Shown here: positions 8,155 to 16,910 of the stretch, one piece after another | Layout of the letters: each line of letters starts with the position of its first letter | How positions within the stretch are numbered: position 1 is the stretch's first letter | Assembly (NCBI GenBank): GCA_965223245.1 | Contig: CBDCVY010000013.1 | Span: forward strand, 124,001 to 188,000 | Length of the DNA: 64,000 nucleotides | DNA from: CBDCVY01 sp965223245 | GTDB lineage: Bacteria > Nitrospinota > Nitrospinia > Nitrospinales > Nitrospinaceae | Direction: 5' to 3' | Program-made: the position numbers and the translations under genes | The notes under the pieces: model-generated | Database searches by the model: none | Told to the model about the DNA's origin: nothing | Seen by the model: the letters and a program-made list of their open reading frames with translations, nothing else

Positions 8155-9345
8155 TTATTTAGAAATAATGGGATCAGGGTTCCCATCAGGATCCCTTAAA
8201 GCGGTTCCGTTGGAATTAGGAAATTCGTTTAGTAGTAAGATTCCACAAACATGTGGGGTGGCCATTGAAGTCCCGGATAAAACGGTAACTCCTCCTCCCT
8301 TTTTTGTGGATAAAATTTGTACACCAGGTGCAGCAAAATCAACAGAACTGCCAAAGTTGGAAAATGAAGCAAACTCATCGTTACTGTCTATAGCTGACAC
8401 AGTGTAGATATTGGGGTGGTTTATATGTGCGGGCTCATAGTTATTCGCATCCTCCGCCTCATTGCCTGCTGCAATGGCAATACGAATTCCCAAATTAGCT
8501 AAATTTAAAATGCTGTCATGAAGGCTTTGCCAATGGCCTAAAATTCCAAAGCTCATATTGACGCAATCTCCTGGTTGTGCAAATTTGGAGATATAGTCAA
8601 TTCCCTTAATAGCGTCTGAAACTCTCCCTTTACCGCTGGGTCCTAAAATGCGAACGGAATTAATTACTGCGCCAGCTGCAACCCCAACAACATCAATTTC
8701 ATTGTCTATGGCTCCAATGGTTCCTGCGATATGGGTTCCATGTCCGTGAACATCACTTCCCGTGTTTTTTCCCGTATGGGAGAAATTTACTGACAACCCA
8801 ACGTTTAAATCAGGGTGTGTGTCATCGACCCCTGAATCTAAAACCCAAGCTTCCGGGCTTTCTACGTCTACGGTCACGGGTCCACCCACTCTAAATATTC
8901 CAGCAGGAATTTCCTGTGGTATGTCTTTTATTTTTTTATTTGATAATGACAAGGTATTTTTTTTAGACCCTTGGATAGAATTGCTTTTTAATGAATCTAC
9001 CATCCAAATAATTCCATCTCTTTCATAATATTTAATGGACTTCGATTCCTGTGCTAATTTTGCAGCAGATGCATCAGACATATTGGCACTGAAACCTTTT
9101 ATGGAATGTTGGTAAATATGGCCAATTTCCCCATTAAACTTTTTAGCCATTCCATTGGCCAACCCCGGAACTTCTTTGGAACGAATTTCACCAGATTCAA
9201 ATATAAATATGAAACTACTTTGTGTTTTTTGAATTAAAATTCTGTCTGAAGAAGCGAACATGTTGTTGGATTGTGCATGTGAGTTTAAAACCGAAAGAAA
9301 TAGGATAAACAAAGTGCAAATGAAGTTAATTAATTGAGGAATCAT
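8155..9345 (-). CDS. Secreted subtilisin-like serine protease (S8)
   Basis: Protein of 396 aa. An N-terminal signal peptide (about 1-24) is followed by an I9-like propeptide (about 30-110). The peptidase S8 domain carries the full triad: Asp170 in VLDSGVD, His202 in HGHGTH and Ser360 in SGTSMATPH, with Asn295 of AAGNE as the oxyanion residue. It is therefore expected to be active and exported. After the Ser motif only about 35 residues remain, ending shortly after a D-P-D-G-N-P-D-P segment, so there is no sorting or anchoring domain. It is monocistronic in appearance. Confidence 0.92.
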   Translation of the reverse strand: MIPQLINFICTLFILFLSVLNSHAQSNNMFASSDRILIQKTQSSFIFIFESGEIRSKEVPGLANGMAKKFNGEIGHIYQHSIKGFSANMSDASAAKLAQESKSIKYYERDGIIWMVDSLKSNSIQGSKKNTLSLSNKKIKDIPQEIPAGIFRVGGPVTVDVESPEAWVLDSGVDDTHPDLNVGLSVNFSHTGKNTGSDVHGHGTHIAGTIGAIDNEIDVVGVAAGAVINSVRILGPSGKGRVSDAIKGIDYISKFAQPGDCVNMSFGILGHWQSLHDSILNLANLGIRIAIAAGNEAEDANNYEPAHINHPNIYTVSAIDSNDEFASFSNFGSSVDFAAPGVQILSTKKGGGVTVLSGTSMATPHVCGILLLNEFPNSNGTALRDPDGNPDPIISK

Positions 9346-9452
9346 AGCTTTGCTCTGGAAAAGGTTTTAGGAGGTAACCAATTGTATAAAATCAAAGAGC
9401 TGAAAAAATCAGAAAACGGTGTTCAATAAATTCCATTATGAATTGAAAACGC

Positions 9453-9479
9453 AAAAAAATTCAACAAAAAACTGTTGAA
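9453..9479 (-). terminator. Intrinsic terminator downstream of the LhgO-like gene
   Basis: Minus-strand TTCAACA (9473-9479) pairs with TGTTGAA (9460-9466) around a T-rich 6-nt loop, followed by seven T (plus-strand A-run 9453-9459). It terminates transcription arriving from the gene ending at 9540. Confidence 0.8.
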
Positions 9480-9539
9480 AAATGCGGGGTTAACTAATTT
9501 AGGGGGTGGGAGGAGGTTGTCTGATGTTCCTCCAAAAGT

Positions 9540-10736
9540 TTAGCATTTAATGTTTAAGATCTTTTCAACAATGAATTCGGAAAATGGTAAGCAACAGGTA
9601 AATGCCGGGGATACGGCATTGAGTATGTGCAAAGAACGATTATCAGAGTACACCACAAAATCGGATACGAAACTTTTAGTTTTTAGATTTATGAGTTGAG
9701 CTCGAATGCCGTTTAATTCCGATTTGTAGAAGGAATTCAAATCTAAACCATCATAAAGTTTGCTTGCTTTTTCAAAGAGCCGGGCTTTTGAAATTTTTCC
9801 AATCTCATTTATAGCAATTCGTTTATGGTTAAAGTCTGAGTTGAAAAAAAACTGAGTTTGCCGCCATAAGATATCTATAAATTCATTGAGCTTGAAGTTA
9901 TTAAAGTTTTTATATTGCTCACGCCAAAGAGCGGGAATTGCTGTGGGGCCAATTTTAATGTGTTGATTCACTGTTGAAGTTAAGTGAACCCCCAGAAAAG
10001 GATTTTGAGAAGGTGGAACCGGATAAATATGTGCATTTAATTTTGGAGTTTTCTTTTTTGAAATTAGATAAATTCCCTTAAATGGGACAATTTGATATTC
10101 CTTACCAAATCCAAAGTCTTTGGCAATTACATCAGCGTACAATCCTCCCGCATTAATCACATAACCTGGAGTGTAATTTCCTTTTGAGGTGGAAATAACG
10201 TCACCAGTTTTTTTTAAATATCTAACCTTAGTATGTATAGAAACTCCTTTTTGTTTTGCATCGGCTTTTAGAGAGTTGAGGATTTCTACGGGATCAATGG
10301 TCGATGTTGTAGGTGAAAAAAGTGCTTTCTTAAAAGTTTTAACCTTAGGTTCTATGGATTTTGCTTCTTGTTCAGAAATTTCTTTTAAAGGTACTTGATT
10401 TAGTTGGGCACGCTCTAAGAGAATCGCCATTTGATTTAAATCTTTTTGAGATTGTGCGACAATCAATTTTCCGCAACGATTGATTTTTAAATTTTTGGTA
10501 ATGCAATATTCTGTTAATTGCTGATTCCCTCTTTTGCAAAATTGTGCCTTTAAGCTCTCAGATGAATAATAAAATCCCGCATGCAATACTCCACTGTTGC
10601 GTCCACTAGCATGTTGTCCGCATTGTTTTTCCTTTTCGATAAGAATAATGGAAGCCTCTGGGTTTTGTTTTTTTAATTCTCGAGCAATACAGATTCCATT
10701 GATACCCCCACCGATGATTAAAAAGTCCGGATTCAA
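9540..10736 (-). CDS. lhgO: L-2-hydroxyglutarate oxidase-like FAD oxidoreductase
   Basis: Protein of 398 aa in the DAO/LhgO family. The FAD dinucleotide fold is seen in IIGGGINGICIARELKK near the N-terminus, followed by the family-typical S-GRNSGVLHAGFYY segment, and a VINAGGLYAD strand mid-protein. LhgO oxidises L-2-hydroxyglutarate to 2-oxoglutarate and passes electrons to the quinone pool. Translation starts at TTG (10736) with AAAGGAA at suitable spacing; no in-frame ATG lies nearby. A clear terminator follows. Substrate specificity is by family only. Confidence 0.85.
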   Translation of the reverse strand: MNPDFLIIGGGINGICIARELKKQNPEASIILIEKEKQCGQHASGRNSGVLHAGFYYSSESLKAQFCKRGNQQLTEYCITKNLKINRCGKLIVAQSQKDLNQMAILLERAQLNQVPLKEISEQEAKSIEPKVKTFKKALFSPTTSTIDPVEILNSLKADAKQKGVSIHTKVRYLKKTGDVISTSKGNYTPGYVINAGGLYADVIAKDFGFGKEYQIVPFKGIYLISKKKTPKLNAHIYPVPPSQNPFLGVHLTSTVNQHIKIGPTAIPALWREQYKNFNNFKLNEFIDILWRQTQFFFNSDFNHKRIAINEIGKISKARLFEKASKLYDGLDLNSFYKSELNGIRAQLINLKTKSFVSDFVVYSDNRSLHILNAVSPAFTCCLPFSEFIVEKILNIKC

Positions 10737-10919
10737 TGCTATATTCCTTTCTTTTGAAACTTTCTAGAAAACTTTTAAAAGAATGTGCTTTTCGATACAA
10801 TAAGCCTCAAAATGAAAAAGTTAAAGTAATTATTTATAACTTTTAATATGATTGATTCTCTGAGGTTGGAAATGGGGCAATAAGATTAAAATTTGTACTC
10901 TCTTTGATATGGATATAAA

Positions 10920-12068
10920 TTGATTAAACGCCAGGATATAGAAAAGACAGAAAAAAAATATTTGGCTTCCTATGCAGCTAAAAGTGGCGAGAGCTTAGGC
11001 AGGAAATTTCGGGAAAAAGAGCATGCCTATCGCACACGTTTTCAGCGGGATCGTGATCGGGTGATTCACTCTTCTGCATTTCGTAAATTAGAATATAAAA
11101 CTCAGGTATTTGTTTATCACGAGGGAGATTATTATAGGACTCGACTCACCCATACCCTTGAAGTAGCTCAAATTGCTCGATCCATATGCAAATCCTTACA
11201 ACTTAACGAAGATCTGGCAGAGGCCATTACTTTAGCCCATGATTTGGGCCATCCTCCTTTTGGTCATACGGGACAACGAGTTTTAAATCACCTTATGAAA
11301 GATCATGAGGGTTTTGAACATAATAAGCAAAGCCTACGCATAGTACAATTTCTGGAAAAACGATACCCAAAGTTTGATGGTTTGAATTTGACCTGGGAAG
11401 TGCAGGAAGGGATTAGTAAACACTCCAAGGATCCGGAAAATCCTTTACTTAGCAACAAGGATTTCAAATTTCCGACATTAGAAGGACAAGTCGCAGATTT
11501 TGCGGATAGCATAGCCTATAACGCGCATGACTTAGACGATGGTATAACTTCTAGTTTACTCGACCTATCTCAACTGCGGAAAGTAGAACTTTGGCGTGAA
11601 AATGAGAAAATACTGGATCAAAAATACACTAATTTAGATTTCGACTTAAAGAAATATCAAATAGTACGGAGTATCATTAATGATTTGATTACAGATTTTC
11701 GAAAAGCGACTCAGAGGAAAATTAAAAAGTACGATATTCGTTCTGTAGATGACGTTAGAAAATGCAAAGAATTATTAGCGGGATTTGGGAAAGAGTACAC
11801 TGAAAAAAACCAGGAATTAAAAAAGTTTTTGTTCAAGAATATGTACCATCATCGCAAAGTTCGCCGCATGGAGTTTAAGGCAGAACTTTATCTAACAGAA
11901 ATTTTTAAAGCATATCTAAAAATTCCGCAGCTTTTGCCGGAAGCCGTTTTAAAAAGTAGACCACAAGATTCACTCAAACGTCGAATCTGTGATTATATTT
12001 CAAGTTTAACGGACAGATCTTCGATTGATGAATATAAAAAACTTTATAGCCCCGATGATAATGATTAA
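10920..12068 (+). CDS. dgt: Deoxyguanosinetriphosphate triphosphohydrolase-like protein
   Basis: Protein of 382 aa of the dGTPase branch of the HD superfamily. The N-terminus (YLASYAAKSGESLGRKF) and F-QRDRDRVIHSSAFRKLEYKTQV are diagnostic. The HD metal ligands are His78 (TRLTHTLEVAQ) and the His-Asp pair 107-108 (LAHDLGHPPFGHTG). It hydrolyses dNTPs to deoxynucleoside and triphosphate, controlling dNTP pools. The start is TTG at 10920, chosen because the family N-terminus aligns from here. The length matches the short, non-E. coli-type dGTPases. Confidence 0.93.
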   Translation: MIKRQDIEKTEKKYLASYAAKSGESLGRKFREKEHAYRTRFQRDRDRVIHSSAFRKLEYKTQVFVYHEGDYYRTRLTHTLEVAQIARSICKSLQLNEDLAEAITLAHDLGHPPFGHTGQRVLNHLMKDHEGFEHNKQSLRIVQFLEKRYPKFDGLNLTWEVQEGISKHSKDPENPLLSNKDFKFPTLEGQVADFADSIAYNAHDLDDGITSSLLDLSQLRKVELWRENEKILDQKYTNLDFDLKKYQIVRSIINDLITDFRKATQRKIKKYDIRSVDDVRKCKELLAGFGKEYTEKNQELKKFLFKNMYHHRKVRRMEFKAELYLTEIFKAYLKIPQLLPEAVLKSRPQDSLKRRICDYISSLTDRSSIDEYKKLYSPDDND

Positions 12069-12196
12069 TCGATGAAATTTGTAAGGGAATAGAATTATTT
12101 GTGTTGGCCTCAAATTTTTTGCTGCTTCTAAGATATTCATTAAGATTGAAATTAGATATTTAGATTATTTTATTGGAATCAATTAAAGGAGAAAAC

Positions 12197-12511
12197 ATGA
12201 TATTGACAAACATCGAAACCATCCCGGGAATGGAAATTGTTCAGCATCATGGAGTCGTTTCTGGAAGTACAGTGCGTGCGAAACATGTAGGTAAGGATAT
12301 TTGGGCTGGTATTAAAAATGTTTTTGGTGGTGAACTTAAGGGATATACAGAACTATTGTCGGAATCACGAGAGGAAGCTATTACGAGGATGAAAAAACAA
12401 GCCGAGCAAATGGGAGCCAATGCTGTTCTAAATGTTAGGTTTTCGACTTCATCTGTAGCTGCAGGGGCCGCGGAGTTATATGTTTATGGAACTGCTGTAA
12501 CAGTTAAATAA
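12197..12511 (+). CDS. YbjQ/DUF74 family protein
   Basis: Protein of 104 aa, the whole of a YbjQ (heavy-metal-binding, DUF74) domain: IPGMEIVQHHGVVSG at the start, a central FGGELKGYTELL, EEAITRMKKQAEQMGANAVL and a C-terminal AAELYVYGTAV. It normally assembles as a pentamer; its biochemical role is unclear. The ATG at 12197 follows AAAGGAG closely, so it is preferred over an upstream TTG at 12173. It heads a three-gene set with a membrane-anchored paralogue and an M48 peptidase. Confidence 0.88.
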   Translation: MILTNIETIPGMEIVQHHGVVSGSTVRAKHVGKDIWAGIKNVFGGELKGYTELLSESREEAITRMKKQAEQMGANAVLNVRFSTSSVAAGAAELYVYGTAVTVK

Positions 12512-12523
12512 GGAGAAATCACC

Positions 12524-12973
12524 TTGGATAATATATTTATATTTCTGTTTTTGTTATTACTAGGCTATTTCTTTGGAAAGCGAGCGGAAAAGAAACATTA
12601 TCAAAGTATTATTCAAAGGGAAAAGGCAATGCAAAAACTACCTACAATCGCATTGAAAAAACCTTTACCGACAAGTACCAGGATAGTGAAATCAGAATTA
12701 GTCACAGGTTCAGTTGTAATTTCGATTGACTATTTCAAACGATTACTCGCGGGGTTAAGAAATTTGTTTGGTGGAAATGTCACTTCATATGAAACTTTAG
12801 TGGATCGTGCCCGGAGAGAAGCGATTTTAAGAATGAAGGAAAGTTGCCCTAAAGCAGATCAAATAATTAACTTAAGAATTGAAACTTCATCTATTTCGAA
12901 AAATGCTCAAAAGGGACAGGTTGGAAGCGTAGAAGTTCTGGCTTACGGAACTGCACTCACATTTGAGCAATAG
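12524..12973 (+). CDS. Membrane-anchored YbjQ-like protein
   Basis: Protein of 149 aa. Residues about 3-20 form a hydrophobic membrane anchor, then a basic linker, then a YbjQ-type domain (LFGGNVTSYETLVDRARREAILRMKE, ending VEVLAYGTALTF) clearly paralogous to the preceding gene. The start is TTG at 12524 with AGGAG 8 nt upstream. The pair suggests a soluble and a tethered form of the same fold. It is 12 nt after the first copy and 5 nt before the M48 gene, so one operon. Confidence 0.78.
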   Translation: MDNIFIFLFLLLLGYFFGKRAEKKHYQSIIQREKAMQKLPTIALKKPLPTSTRIVKSELVTGSVVISIDYFKRLLAGLRNLFGGNVTSYETLVDRARREAILRMKESCPKADQIINLRIETSSISKNAQKGQVGSVEVLAYGTALTFEQ

Positions 12974-12978
12974 CAAAT

Positions 12979-13785
12979 ATGCAATACACGGGAAATCTGC
13001 CTGAGTCGAATGACAATGTTACGCATGAATCTCCTCTAAAAGAGTTTTTTATTTTATTGGTGGCTTTATTGGTAATTATTTTCGGAGTGTATTATGCACT
13101 AGGCTTCGCGGTAGATTATTCGATAAGTAAGCTTTCTCCCGAAACCGAAATGGCGCTTTTCAAGCCTCTAAAAAGTCAATTAACTCAATTAAAAACTTCG
13201 GATACACAAACAGATTATCTACAAAATATTGTGAATCAATTACAACAAGACTGCGTTTCTCTACCCTACAAGGTGAAGGTTTATGTGGTTGAACAATCTA
13301 TTCCCAATGCGATGGCTATGTTTGGTGGAAATGTAATTGTTTATTCTGGATTATTACCTCTACTTAAATCAGAAAATGCTTTAGCGTTTGTTTTAGGACA
13401 TGAGTTGGGCCATTTTAAAAATAGAGACCATTTACGAGGCTTAGGAAGAACCATAGTTTTAGTTACTTTATCTGCAATTATTTTTGGACCTGATAGTGGA
13501 ATTAGTGAATTTTTGGCCGGGACCCTAACCTTAGCAGAATCCAGTCATTCCCGAGGGCAAGAATCAAAGGCAGATGAAGTTGCATTAGATGCATTAAATT
13601 GTCGCTATGGGCATGTAGCTGGTGCTACAGGATTTTTCGAGGAAATGCTAAAGCAGGACAACCTCCCCAAGTTTGCAGAGTTTATTTCAACGCATCCTCA
13701 CAACGAAAATCGAATAGAAAAAATAAAATCTTTGAGTCAATCCTTGGGGTACAAAACAAAATCTATCACTCCTTTGAAAAATTAA
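12979..13785 (+). CDS. M48 family zinc metallopeptidase
   Basis: Protein of 268 aa. One transmembrane helix (about 25-47) anchors a peptidase M48 (Ste24/BepA-like) domain. The zinc site is HELGH (about 141-145), with the third ligand Glu in ESKADEVALD. MFGGNVIVYSGLL and STHPHNENRI are typical of the family. The topology puts the protease on one face of the inner membrane, probably the periplasmic side, in envelope quality control. Operon partners are two YbjQ-fold proteins. A perfect 10-bp hairpin follows at 13811. Confidence 0.9.
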   Translation: MQYTGNLPESNDNVTHESPLKEFFILLVALLVIIFGVYYALGFAVDYSISKLSPETEMALFKPLKSQLTQLKTSDTQTDYLQNIVNQLQQDCVSLPYKVKVYVVEQSIPNAMAMFGGNVIVYSGLLPLLKSENALAFVLGHELGHFKNRDHLRGLGRTIVLVTLSAIIFGPDSGISEFLAGTLTLAESSHSRGQESKADEVALDALNCRYGHVAGATGFFEEMLKQDNLPKFAEFISTHPHNENRIEKIKSLSQSLGYKTKSITPLKN

Positions 13786-13810
13786 AACAAACTTTGTGAA
13801 CTTATAAATA

Positions 13811-13835
13811 ATGGGCCATCGATTGGATGGCCCAT
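13811..13835. terminator. Inverted repeat between convergent genes
   Basis: ATGGGCCATC (13811-13820) and GATGGCCCAT (13826-13835) form a perfect 10-bp stem with a 5-nt loop. It lies between the M48 gene (plus) and the 34-aa gene (minus). There is no strong T-run on either side, so it is a terminator by position only. Confidence 0.55.
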
Positions 13836-13867
13836 GAGAATAGAAAATTAATTATTTTATAAGAAGT

Positions 13868-13972
13868 TTATTCAATATTTTTTCCTAATAAGAAAATAAA
13901 ACCAATTCCCGCCAGACCTGCTAAGGCGGCCATTAAAAAACTACCAGCTGATCCAATTTCAATCCATTCCAT
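13868..13972 (-). CDS. 34-aa single-TM small membrane protein
   Basis: A short gene read directly from the minus strand. The ATG (13972-13970) is preceded by a perfect AGGAGG (13979-13984) with 6-nt spacing, and the frame ends at TAA (13868). The product starts M-E-W-I-E-I-G-S, then has about 22 hydrophobic, small-residue-rich positions and ends LLGKNIE. This is the shape of a one-helix membrane microprotein such as those that stabilise respiratory or transport complexes. It stands alone between a terminator-like hairpin and an AT-rich spacer. Partner unknown. Confidence 0.65.
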   Translation of the reverse strand: MEWIEIGSAGSFLMAALAGLAGIGFIFLLGKNIE

Positions 13973-14191
13973 AGGAGACCTCCTAATATAGGATTTAAAC
14001 TGCAGGACGGAGCCCTTACAATTCATTTATTAATCATAAATATGTGGACCGGATTTCATCTTGTCAACACTTGAAAAGTCATTGAAATATAAAAGCTTTG
14101 AAATGCCCTGTGTATTTGGATAGCTATAGAAGGGATGAATATCGATGAATGTTGTAATAAAATTATGCTGAATTTTTAATTAAGGTAATAC

Positions 14192-15259
14192 ATGAAAAGA
14201 CGAAAGAGTTTTTTATTAGTATTTTTGCTCATTATTCTAAACACTTCCATTTCCAATGCTAAACCGGTTTGGGAGGAATTATATGAAGAAGGTTTGAAGC
14301 TTTCTTTACAGGGATTTTCTGAGGAAGCAGTTCAAAAGTATCAGGATACCATTGAGCTTAAAGCAGATTATCCGGAGGCCCATCATGCCTTGGGTGTCTT
14401 ATATTTCAGAATTGGAAAAGGGCCCGATGCAATAACCCATTTTCGTTCGGCAGAAAGTCTTTATTTGGGGAAGGATGATGATTCATCAAAAAAGAATTTA
14501 GGGATTGTTCGACGAAACTTAGAAAAAGCATATAAGGTCTTTAATTTAAGTTCAAAGGATTTTGATCAATTGGATTTAATGGCTCATTTTCAGACCACAT
14601 CAAATTGGATGAAAACGGGGATTGGATTTTATATAGGAAGTGAAGGTTATTTTCTTACACCACTGCATGTTGTGAATGGCGCAGACAGAATCCGATTAAC
14701 TTCGAAAAATTTCCAAGAAGTTCCTGCAAAACTTATTGCCTCGTTCATCATTTATGATTTGGCAATTCTTAAGATACAGAATTCTCCAATGGAAATAGAA
14801 AAAGGACTTGGCTTTGCAGATTCTTCCGCGGTCAATCTAAAAGAAATGGTTTATACCATTCCCGTTCCTTTTCCGAGTTCACCAGATTTTCACTGGATTC
14901 AAGGTTCTCTTCTAAAGATCAACGCCGTTGAAAATAATAAGAGAATGTTTTTAATAGATGTTCCAATAAGTCCAGAAAATGATGGATTACCTTTACTGAA
15001 TGATAAAGGAGAAGTGTTAGGAGTCATGTTTTCTCAAGAATCCGTTAAGAAGAATTTTCCGAAGATCATTACAAGTCAAAATAAAGCAAGTATGGCGGTG
15101 AAATCAAATTACTTTATGAAATTATGGGAAAGAAAATTAAATGGGAATATTAAAACTGAAGATAAAAATTCTCAGGCTAAAAAAACAATGGTAAAGGGTA
15201 AGGATTTAAATGCGCATGTTCTTCAAAGTGTAGCTATAGTTGAAGTAAAAAATAAATAA
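14192..15259 (+). CDS. TPR protein with degenerate trypsin-like (HtrA-type) domain
   Basis: Protein of 355 aa with a signal peptide (1-23). Two to three TPR-like helical repeats (about 27-115) are followed by a trypsin/HtrA-like beta-barrel (about 135-285). The His (H159 in FLTPLHVV) and Asp (D189 in IIYDLAILK) of the triad remain. The GNSGGPL motif has become E-N-D-G-L-P-L (262-268), replacing the catalytic serine with Asp264. It should therefore be a non-proteolytic, exported binding or scaffold protein. The next gene begins directly after its stop. Confidence 0.8.
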   Translation: MKRRKSFLLVFLLIILNTSISNAKPVWEELYEEGLKLSLQGFSEEAVQKYQDTIELKADYPEAHHALGVLYFRIGKGPDAITHFRSAESLYLGKDDDSSKKNLGIVRRNLEKAYKVFNLSSKDFDQLDLMAHFQTTSNWMKTGIGFYIGSEGYFLTPLHVVNGADRIRLTSKNFQEVPAKLIASFIIYDLAILKIQNSPMEIEKGLGFADSSAVNLKEMVYTIPVPFPSSPDFHWIQGSLLKINAVENNKRMFLIDVPISPENDGLPLLNDKGEVLGVMFSQESVKKNFPKIITSQNKASMAVKSNYFMKLWERKLNGNIKTEDKNSQAKKTMVKGKDLNAHVLQSVAIVEVKNK

Positions 15260-15277
15260 TTGACCCATATATTGAAA

Positions 15278-15907
15278 ATGAAATTTTTTAAAATAATAAG
15301 TTTTGTTCTTCCATTGTTATTTGTAGGATGGAGTAATGGATTTGGTGCTCAAGCAACAATTTGGCTGGCAAAGGATGTTAATTATCCCGGTTGGGTATCG
15401 TGGGAAAGTGATTCTCTAAAAATTGACCATTTATGTTTTTTAGGTAAGTCTGCAAAGGGTTTGTTAGATAGTAAAAGCCTGGAAGCGTTGGCAAAAAGTG
15501 AAATCCCCGAAGGTGAATATGTGATTTCCGATTCTATCCCAGAGGAAAAATGGCCGATATCGCCGTTCGTCAAAAATAGCGCGCTTCGTTTTAAACCCAT
15601 TTCTACAGAAGCGGTACAAGCCTTCAAAAAAGAAATTTTTGTGGGGTTTTCTATACATGGTAAAGATTTTTTTCCACTTGTTTCGAACTACGTAAAAGAT
15701 TCAAAAATGATTGATTTTTATAACAAACAATTTTTTGAAAATTTAACTTCTCGGTGGAGAGGGTTAAGAATTTCAAATTGGGATATGGATCGATTATATG
15801 ATTTTTGGGTTAAAGTCAACATTCCTCAAAACCAATGGAAAGTAGATTTAAAACAGGTAGATGCTTCGCTGTCCCAAAAAAAATGTAAACCCTTTGTTGT
15901 GCAATAA
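15278..15907 (+). CDS. Secreted hypothetical protein
   Basis: Protein of 209 aa from the ATG at 15278 (MKFFKIISFVLPLLF), which gives a normal signal peptide; a TTG at 15260 would add six residues. The mature part has an IWLAKDVNYPGWVSW start, one early Cys and a late Cys, and no family I recognise. It directly follows the pseudoprotease gene and is probably co-expressed, so it may be a partner of that protein in the envelope. Confidence 0.7.
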   Translation: MKFFKIISFVLPLLFVGWSNGFGAQATIWLAKDVNYPGWVSWESDSLKIDHLCFLGKSAKGLLDSKSLEALAKSEIPEGEYVISDSIPEEKWPISPFVKNSALRFKPISTEAVQAFKKEIFVGFSIHGKDFFPLVSNYVKDSKMIDFYNKQFFENLTSRWRGLRISNWDMDRLYDFWVKVNIPQNQWKVDLKQVDASLSQKKCKPFVVQ

Positions 15908-15926
15908 AAAAGTAATAGGTAGAAAA

Positions 15927-16901
15927 CTATAAATAAAGATTACTTACCTCATCAGCATAACCGTTAAATTTTAAGGTTGGGATTTTCTTGTTTTTTCCTA
16001 AATCCAATTCCATCTTTTGATCCCACCTGGCATACGGTGTACTGGGATCCACATTAGCCCAAAAATCATATTCCAGGGGAGAAACGGTTTGCCAAAATGT
16101 TTGTGGCTCATCCCGAGTGAATTCGATTGAGGTTATTGATTTAATACTCTTAAAACCATATTTCCAGGGAATTACTAAGCGAATTGGGGCTCCATTCTGG
16201 TTGGGCAATGGTTTCCCATACATTTCTGTGGCTACAAATGACAGATTATGCATTGCTTCTTTGAGGCTCAATCCTTCGGAATAGGGCCAAGGCTCCCAAA
16301 ACCGTTGTTTCTGACCCAATGCAATATTGGGTTGGAGAAATGTTTTAAACTTTATATACCTTGCGGTTGAAAGAGGCTCTATTAGATTAATTAATAGTTT
16401 TAGTGGAAACCCCTTCCAGGGAATGACCACGGACCAACCTTCCACACACCGCAATCGATAGGTTCGTTCTTCTTGAGGAAGGTATTTAATTAATTGATAA
16501 AAATCTAGTACTTGATGATTTTTAACTAAACCCTCAATGCGGATTTCCCAGGGACTTGTTTTCAATGCTTGCGCCTGTTTCCAAATCACACTTTTGTTGG
16601 TGCTGAATTCATAAAAGTTGTTGTAACGAGTAACTAATTTTTTAGAAGTGACGCCTTCCACTTTTGTAAGAGCTTGCGGATGCTTTGGGGTATTAGAGGA
16701 TTGGGCGATGGCGCTTGATACTCTTGTCAAAGGTGGAAGAAGCATGCTGGATAGTCCCAACAGACCCACTTTGCCCAATCCCTTTAAAAACTTCCTTCTA
16801 TCGCAGTAAATGTTTTCTGGGGTTACTTCTTGGTCGGGAATTTTCCAAGAGTTAACAATTTGAATATTTGGGGATTTATTGTTTCTATTTTGTGATTTCA
16901 T
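15927..16901 (-). CDS. msrP: MsrP (YedY)-like Tat-exported molybdoenzyme
   Basis: Protein of 324 aa matching the catalytic subunit of the periplasmic methionine sulfoxide reductase MsrP. A twin-arginine signal lies at 35-50 (DRRKFLKGLG then a hydrophobic stretch), and the molybdenum-ligating Cys152 is in RLRCVEGWSVVIPWKGFPL. The conserved WPYSEGLSLKEAMH and IRLVIPWKYGFKS-IKSI segments follow. It repairs oxidised methionines in periplasmic proteins. No msrQ heme-membrane partner is adjacent; a dihaem cytochrome and a SUMF1-fold gene lie just upstream with overlapping or 9-nt junctions and may replace it as electron input. Confidence 0.9.
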   Translation of the reverse strand: MKSQNRNNKSPNIQIVNSWKIPDQEVTPENIYCDRRKFLKGLGKVGLLGLSSMLLPPLTRVSSAIAQSSNTPKHPQALTKVEGVTSKKLVTRYNNFYEFSTNKSVIWKQAQALKTSPWEIRIEGLVKNHQVLDFYQLIKYLPQEERTYRLRCVEGWSVVIPWKGFPLKLLINLIEPLSTARYIKFKTFLQPNIALGQKQRFWEPWPYSEGLSLKEAMHNLSFVATEMYGKPLPNQNGAPIRLVIPWKYGFKSIKSITSIEFTRDEPQTFWQTVSPLEYDFWANVDPSTPYARWDQKMELDLGKNKKIPTLKFNGYADEVSNLYL

Positions 16902-16910
16902 TAATTGTGT

